From the NCBI GenBank assembly GCA_002495055.1, contig DADR01000035.1:1-52271 (forward strand): DNA of 52,271 nucleotides, in the 5' to 3' direction. Shown piece after piece: positions 48,189 to 52,271 of this stretch. The stretch is from Methanoregula sp. UBA247. GTDB lineage: Archaea > Halobacteriota > Methanomicrobia > Methanomicrobiales > Methanospirillaceae. Each line of letters starts with the position of its first letter. Position 1 is the stretch's first letter. The notes below the pieces were generated by a model. It saw only the letters and a list, made by a program, of their open reading frames with translations. It was not told where the DNA came from and made no database searches. The translations under genes were made by a program, and so were the position numbers.

Positions 48189-48784
48189 GCACGAATTCTC
48201 GAGATCTTGGACGCAGGGAAGGGGTGTTCGAACGCGAACCAGCGAGAAGGGTTTTTGCCACAGAGCTTCGTGAGTGCCGCTACCAGTTCAGGGAGGGCGA
48301 AGATGAGAAGAGCCCGACGTTTGTCCTGCTCCCCACAGGTGAACGCTGTAACCGGATCTTTATTGTCGGTACACTTACGGAAAAACAACGTCAGGGAGAC
48401 CAGAATATATTTTACCGTGGAAGGGTGGTCGATCCCACGGGTACATTCTTTATAATGGCTGGGAGCTACCAGCCGGAAGCGATGCAGCAGCTGGCAAAAG
48501 TTGATACTCCGGCGTTTGTCGCTGTTATCGGGAAACCCAACCTCTACCAGACACCCGACGGGGCATTCCTCGTTTCAGTGAGGGTAGAATCGATCACCGT
48601 GGTCGATAAGGAAACCCGCGATCTCTGGATTCTGGACACATCTGCACGTACACTTGACCGTATCGATTCGATGGCAACTGGTACATCACCGGATATCGCA
48701 AAAGCAAAAGAACAGTATCCCGCTATTGATGTGGCTGTGTTCCGTAAGACCGTATTTGACGCACTGGCACAGATAAAAATATAA
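48185..48784 (+). CDS. RPA-associated protein (COG3390-like)
   Basis: A 199-residue protein with an OB-like region (RRVFATELREC, IFIVGTLTEK, FYRGRVVDPTGTFFIMAGSYQPEAM) and a C-terminal helix. It is the standard partner encoded directly after rpa in euryarchaea and is thought to modulate RPA. The gene pair is coupled by a 4-base overlap. Confidence 0.9.
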   Translation: MSTNSRDLGRREGVFEREPARRVFATELRECRYQFREGEDEKSPTFVLLPTGERCNRIFIVGTLTEKQRQGDQNIFYRGRVVDPTGTFFIMAGSYQPEAMQQLAKVDTPAFVAVIGKPNLYQTPDGAFLVSVRVESITVVDKETRDLWILDTSARTLDRIDSMATGTSPDIAKAKEQYPAIDVAVFRKTVFDALAQIKI

Positions 48785-48888
48785 TTAATTTTTTTAATGA
48801 TTCGTGGCATTACCCGAATAATCTCTGTGTTAACACTCATCCATGAGAAATCCTTATTTTATTGCGTACTGATCACACACTGATCACT

Positions 48889-49050
48889 ATGGAGCAAAAA
48901 GAGTTGAGTGAACTCATTAAAGACCTTGATACAAAAGTGCTCAAGGAAGAGGCAAAGAAACAGGGGCTAAAACTCGGGCGCTGCCCGACCAAGATGAGCA
49001 TCGCGAAGATACTGCCGGAGGAAATCCTGAAAAAACTCGCAAAAAAGTGA
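48889..49050 (+). CDS. Small basic protein of unknown function
   Basis: A 53-residue protein, MEQKELSELIKDLDTKVLKE followed by LKLGRCPTKMSIAKILPEEI and a LKKLAKK tail. A TATA-like TTATTTTATT near 48852-48861 predicts a leaderless start at 48889; the longer frame from 48862 is not supported. It is convergent with ribB. Function unknown. Confidence 0.65.
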   Translation: MEQKELSELIKDLDTKVLKEEAKKQGLKLGRCPTKMSIAKILPEEILKKLAKK

Positions 49051-49064
49051 GTGAGGAATTTATA

Positions 49065-49742
49065 TTATTTTGAGGGGTGTTCCCGCTGCCACCGCTCCAT
49101 TACTTCAGGACCTTCGATAAATTCAAGGTGGTGCTTGCGGGCGTAGAGTTTTGCATCATCTTTTGCGAGTGCGTAGCCGGATTCATCGTCAAGCATCTCG
49201 CAGATCGTGATCGCCGGCGTAATGCCGGCCATCTGCGCCATCGCAATTGAGAGCTCGGTCTGACCTTTCCGCTGGTCGAGCAGCCCGTCCGCAGCCCGCA
49301 GGAGTGCCATATGCCCCGGGGTACGAAAGGTCTCATGGAAGTTCACATTGCCTCCATTAAGAGCCCGTTTTACCTGCTCCGCGATCGCGTTGACGGTCAG
49401 TGTCCGGTCACGGTCAGTAATACCAGTGAAGGTATTCCGGTGGTTCACCCAGAGCGAGAATGATGAGTGGTTCTTTCTGTCATAGGGAATGTCTCCGTCC
49501 CGTTCTGCAACGGCGATTGCCCGGAGGGCATCGCTTGCAAATGGCAGCCCAAGACGCTGGGCGGCAGTCGGGTGAACTGCCGTACAGATCAGACCGCCAC
49601 CGTCTTTTCGCATCTGCACAATATGACGGGGAGTAACCGCATCAGACCTTATGGCAAAATCTGTCTCTCCTTCCCGGTCGTCAAAATCATAGAGAAGGAT
49701 GAACTTCCCGTCACGGAGTGCTGCGAGTGCCTCATCGATCAC
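49065..49742 (-). CDS. ribB: 3,4-Dihydroxy-2-butanone 4-phosphate synthase
   Basis: Makes the four-carbon unit of riboflavin from ribulose 5-phosphate. The 225 residues have the DDREGETDFAI acidic motif, GGGLICTAV, NHRNTFTGITDRDRT, HETFRTPGHMALLRA and GQTELSIAMAQMAGITPA, all family signatures. Length is normal for the archaeal monofunctional enzyme. Its start overlaps the ribK stop (ATGA), so the two riboflavin genes are coupled. Confidence 0.96.
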   Translation of the reverse strand: MIDEALAALRDGKFILLYDFDDREGETDFAIRSDAVTPRHIVQMRKDGGGLICTAVHPTAAQRLGLPFASDALRAIAVAERDGDIPYDRKNHSSFSLWVNHRNTFTGITDRDRTLTVNAIAEQVKRALNGGNVNFHETFRTPGHMALLRAADGLLDQRKGQTELSIAMAQMAGITPAITICEMLDDESGYALAKDDAKLYARKHHLEFIEGPEVMERWQREHPSK

Positions 49743-50413
49743 TGGTCCACCTCAACCGTTACTGTATCCGTGTCTTCCACACCCAGTTTCCGGCGCAGGG
49801 CAATGGGTGCAATCACTTCAATGATATCTGCGGGATAATGCGTTCTTCCCGGCATAACAATCCCGCAGGAGATATTTCCGATACGGCAGGGGAGGCACTT
49901 GGCATCGCCGAAGGTCCGGCCATCGGTTGAAAAACCCTTGATCCGGATCCAGTTGAGCGCATCGATCTTCTTGCGTACCGGTAAACTTGAGGACGAGAGA
50001 CGTATGTTGAGCGTGCCCGGGTAGGGTTCAAACCCGAGATGGTTATTGAACTGCTGCTTGTAAGGTTCCAGGCTCATGTAATATTTTCCCTCGCCAATGC
50101 CGCTGACGACGGTGCCGTTGAGAACAAATCCTTTATTATGCTCAGAAAAGATGCGGCTGTACTCCTGGTACTCCTTCCGGAGCTCCTCTTCACCGGTACT
50201 GGTCAGCGTCACATGCTGGCCATCCGCCGCAATCGTCCGGGAAATAAAACCCTGCATTTCGAGCCCTTTCAATCGCCGGGATGCCGTCTGCGGGCTGATC
50301 GCAAGCATCTCACCGATGGACTGAGATGAAACGAAGACCGGGCCCTTGCAGCCGCCCCGCAGTGCAATTGTCTTCAGACACTGGAGATCTTCCGCTGATA
50401 TCATGCTTATCAT
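49739..50413 (-). CDS. ribK: CTP-dependent riboflavin kinase with N-terminal HTH
   Basis: Phosphorylates riboflavin to FMN with CTP. A winged-helix HTH occupies residues 1-90 (ISPQTASRRLKGLEMQGFISRTI), and the C-terminal RibK domain has GYYMSL-like GEGKYYMSLEPYK, FEPYPGTLNIRL and GFSTDGRTFGDAKCLPC. Such fusions can act as riboflavin-pathway regulators (RbkR) in archaea. The start could be ATG 50413 or 50404. A minus-strand TATA-like region lies at about 50424-50437. Overlaps ribB by 4 bases. Confidence 0.92.
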   Translation of the reverse strand: MISMISAEDLQCLKTIALRGGCKGPVFVSSQSIGEMLAISPQTASRRLKGLEMQGFISRTIAADGQHVTLTSTGEEELRKEYQEYSRIFSEHNKGFVLNGTVVSGIGEGKYYMSLEPYKQQFNNHLGFEPYPGTLNIRLSSSSLPVRKKIDALNWIRIKGFSTDGRTFGDAKCLPCRIGNISCGIVMPGRTHYPADIIEVIAPIALRRKLGVEDTDTVTVEVDQ

Positions 50414-50465
50414 AATTGAGATGCTTATTATTTATGGGTTGCTCTCCAAACATTCCTCCGTAATG

Positions 50466-50503
50466 GTTCGTTCACTGTCGAATACATGTTCGTTAATTAT
50501 TTA
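50466..50503 (+). promoter_or_regulatory. Direct repeat and TATA upstream of the HTH-HMGS unit
   Basis: GTTCGTT occurs twice (50466-50472 and 50488-50494), 22 bp apart, two helical turns. It lies directly before a TATA-like AATTATTTAATACTCC (about 50494-50503). Predicted transcription starts near 50525, making the next gene almost leaderless. The repeats may be a binding site, possibly for the regulator encoded just downstream. Confidence 0.45.
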
Positions 50504-50522
50504 ATACTCCGGGTTCTTTGTA

Positions 50523-51239
50523 ATGAGCATGAAATCCGGATTGCGGAACCAGCTTGCTGAAAAAATGGCAGGCGAGATAACGCTGTCGGACTCACCGGGG
50601 CACGCACTGAAGAAGTGGCGCATGAACTTTGAGATCGCACCGGGTGTCCTTTCGGAACGTCTCGGTGTATCTCCTTCTGTCATCAGCGATTATGAGAGCG
50701 GCAGAAGAAAAAGCCCTGGAACCGCTGTTGTCGGCAAAATTGTCGACACACTCCTTGCCATGGATGAAGAGAATGACGGTAAACATATCCAGAAATTTTC
50801 AACCATGCTCTTTTCCAATGTTGAAGATGATGTAATCTATGACATCCACGAGTATGCTACAGCCATCCCGCTCAAAGATTTCTCTGAAGCGATCGGGTGT
50901 ACGCTGCTCTGTGGTTCCATAGACCAGGTGCTCTTTGGATATACCGTTGTGAACAGTCTGAATGCAATTATGCAGTTCTCATCGGATGAGTTCAATCGCA
51001 TCTATGGGTGGAGCACAGAAAGAGCAGTGGTCTTCACCAATGTTTCCACCGGAAAATCACCGATGGTTGCGATACGTGTCACTCCCTTCAAACCCCGGTG
51101 TGTGGTGCTGCAGGGACTTGATATCGCTGATGTTCACCCTATCGTGGAAAAGATGGCAGAACGGGATCGCATCACGGTGATGTGCACGACTATGGATATT
51201 GACAAAATTGTGAGTACGTTGAGGGAAAAAGAATGGTAG
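50523..51239 (+). CDS. HTH (XRE-like) regulator preceding HMG-CoA synthase
   Basis: A 238-residue protein with a helix-turn-helix near residues 30-60 (APGVLSERLGVSPSVISDYE, SGRRKSPG) and a C-terminal ligand-binding-like domain (IYDIHEYATAIPLKDFSEA, CTLLCGSIDQVLFGY, PFKPRCVVLQGLDIADVH). Conserved gene neighbour of HMG-CoA synthase in many euryarchaea, so it may control isoprenoid synthesis. It overlaps the HMGS gene by 7 bases. The start is probably ATG 50523 or the adjacent ATG 50529. Confidence 0.88.
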   Translation: MSMKSGLRNQLAEKMAGEITLSDSPGHALKKWRMNFEIAPGVLSERLGVSPSVISDYESGRRKSPGTAVVGKIVDTLLAMDEENDGKHIQKFSTMLFSNVEDDVIYDIHEYATAIPLKDFSEAIGCTLLCGSIDQVLFGYTVVNSLNAIMQFSSDEFNRIYGWSTERAVVFTNVSTGKSPMVAIRVTPFKPRCVVLQGLDIADVHPIVEKMAERDRITVMCTTMDIDKIVSTLREKEW

Positions 51240-52271
51240 GCATCATTACCTACGGTGTGTATATACCGAGATATCGTATCAAGGTCGAAGAGATTGCCCG
51301 GGTCTGGAACGCCAATGCCGCAGACATCACCGGGGGACTGGGCGTTTTTGAAAAGTCTGTCCCGGACCTTGATGAGGACGCAGCAACAATTGCGGTCGAG
51401 GCGGCTCGTAATGCATTACTCCGCAGGACAATCGACCCGGAAGACATCGGTGCTGTGTACGTTGGCAGCGAATCCCATCCCTATGCAGTGAAGCCGACCG
51501 CATGTACGGTAGGCGAAGCAATCGGTGCAACGCCAAATATGACTGCAGCGGATTATGAGTTTGCCTGCAAGGCGGGAACAGCAGCCATTCAGACCTGTAT
51601 GGGCCTCGTGAAAAGCAAGATGATTACCTACGGTCTTGCCATCGGTTCTGATGTGTCTCAGGGTGCACCAAGCGATGCGCTCGAGTATACCGCAGCCGCC
51701 GGTGGTGCCGCGTTCCTGATTGGGCGTGATGACCCTATTGCGACCATCCATCATACCTGCTCGTTCACGACCGACACCCCGGATTTCTGGCGACGTGAAG
51801 GGCAGGACTATCCCCGGCATGGCGGGCGATTCACCGGAGACCCGGGCTATTTTAAGCATGTCGAAGGAGCAACCAGGCTGTTATTCGGACAGACCGGCAG
51901 GAGCCCGAAAGATTTCACCTATGCGGTCTTCCACCAGCCCAATGCGAAGTTTCCGCAGAAGGTTGCAAAAACCCTTGGATTCACCCCGGAACAGATCAAA
52001 CCGGGTCTTGTTGTTCCCCGGCTGGGCAACACCTATTCCGGTGCATCACCTATCGGGCTCGCAGCAACCCTCGACATTGCAAAGCCGGGAGACCGGATCT
52101 TTGTCTGTTCATTCGGATCGGGTGCGGGCAGCGATGCGTTTGACATTGAAGTAACCGATGCTATCCTGTCGGACAAGTTCCGGCGCGATGTTGTACCGGG
52201 AGTAGAACAGCAGCTCAAAAATCCCATTTACCTGGACTATGCACACTATGCGAAACACAAGGGAAAGATCG
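51233..52271 (+). CDS. Hydroxymethylglutaryl-CoA synthase (3' end outside window)
   Basis: Condenses acetyl-CoA and acetoacetyl-CoA to HMG-CoA for the mevalonate pathway to archaeal lipids. The 346 visible residues begin VGIITYGVYIPRYRI and contain the catalytic Cys112 (EFACKAGTAA), then PDFWRREGQDYPRHGGRFTG, AVFHQPNAKFPQKVA and NTYSGASPIGLA. Archaeal HMGS is about 350 residues, so nearly the full protein is present and only a few residues are missing at the right edge. The start overlaps the HTH gene by 7 bases, so the two are coupled. Confidence 0.96.
   Translation, partial: MVGIITYGVYIPRYRIKVEEIARVWNANAADITGGLGVFEKSVPDLDEDAATIAVEAARNALLRRTIDPEDIGAVYVGSESHPYAVKPTACTVGEAIGATPNMTAADYEFACKAGTAAIQTCMGLVKSKMITYGLAIGSDVSQGAPSDALEYTAAAGGAAFLIGRDDPIATIHHTCSFTTDTPDFWRREGQDYPRHGGRFTGDPGYFKHVEGATRLLFGQTGRSPKDFTYAVFHQPNAKFPQKVAKTLGFTPEQIKPGLVVPRLGNTYSGASPIGLAATLDIAKPGDRIFVCSFGSGAGSDAFDIEVTDAILSDKFRRDVVPGVEQQLKNPIYLDYAHYAKHKGKI

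Noticed and set aside
1..52271. CRISPR arrays, insertion sequences, integrases, rRNA genes
   Set aside because: Looked for regular repeat-spacer patterns, transposase or integrase motifs and rRNA sequence. None were seen. The AT-rich island at 35.5-37.8 kb has repeats but no transposase.

Overview
The window comes from a methanogenic archaeon, most likely order Methanomicrobiales (Methanoregula/Methanosphaerula-like). That is a judgement from gene content, not a database match. Archaeal markers are a group II chaperonin (thermosome) subunit, archaeal RPA with its associated protein, TiaS, deoxyhypusine synthase, CTP-dependent riboflavin kinase, archaeal FAD synthetase (RibL), an archaeal HMG-CoA synthase behind an HTH regulator, and a TIGR00284-type dihydropteroate synthase-like protein. 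A coenzyme F390 synthetase-like ligase and mercury-methylation genes suit a methanogen. Promoters look archaeal (TATA boxes, several near-leaderless starts), and both tRNA genes lack an encoded CCA.

Layout. 0-9.6 kb: an htpX 3' part, a REC-PAS-TPR signalling protein, tRNA-Gly(TCC) and tRNA-Val(CAC), a metallo-beta-lactamase-fold hydrolase, a transglutaminase-like protein, a two-repeat 71-residue protein with a structured 3' region, an F390 synthetase-like enzyme, a SAM methyltransferase, and an AF1577-type radical SAM protein followed by two small Cys-containing proteins. 9.6-17.4 kb: two membrane proteins, then a compact trpEGDCFBA operon behind a long leader. 17.4-20.2 kb: a YkgJ-like protein divergent from an hgcC-hgcA-hgcB-arsC operon. 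20.3-29.2 kb: malic enzyme, TruA with a PHP phosphoesterase, a DHPS-like protein, a parvulin, an exported acetolactate decarboxylase, a JAMM protease with RibL, a DUF2284 protein, and a cation/proton antiporter with its TrkA-C-type regulator. 29.6-35.5 kb: a four-subunit pyruvate:ferredoxin oxidoreductase, a zinc-ribbon protein, a cupredoxin lipoprotein and the thermosome. 35.5-37.8 kb is an AT-rich island of tiny membrane proteins, a frame-interrupted lipoprotein and repeats. 37.8-52.3 kb: an archaeal HTH regulator divergent from tiaS, an orphan Eco57I/TaqI-like adenine methylase, dhs-pyrF, an NrdD-C-terminus-like protein coupled to CbiZ, DUF1858, rpa with its associated protein, ribB-ribK, and an HTH regulator coupled to HMG-CoA synthase, which runs off the right edge.

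The most striking observation is in the 130-nt leader of the trp operon. It contains a 20-codon open reading frame with two adjacent Trp codons, embedded in sequence able to form alternative hairpins. It lies just downstream of a TATA box overlapped by TGTACA-like (TRP-box-like) elements. This looks like a trpL-type, translation-sensing leader in an archaeon, superimposed on TrpY-like repressor sites. The second highlight is the hgcC-hgcA-hgcB-arsC cluster, with a dyad and a perfect tandem 9-bp repeat at its promoter. Others are a C8 homopolymer that breaks a lipoprotein gene, an adenine methylase whose catalytic NPPY motif reads NPPE, and a stand-alone NrdD-tail-like protein coupled to a cobinamide amidohydrolase.
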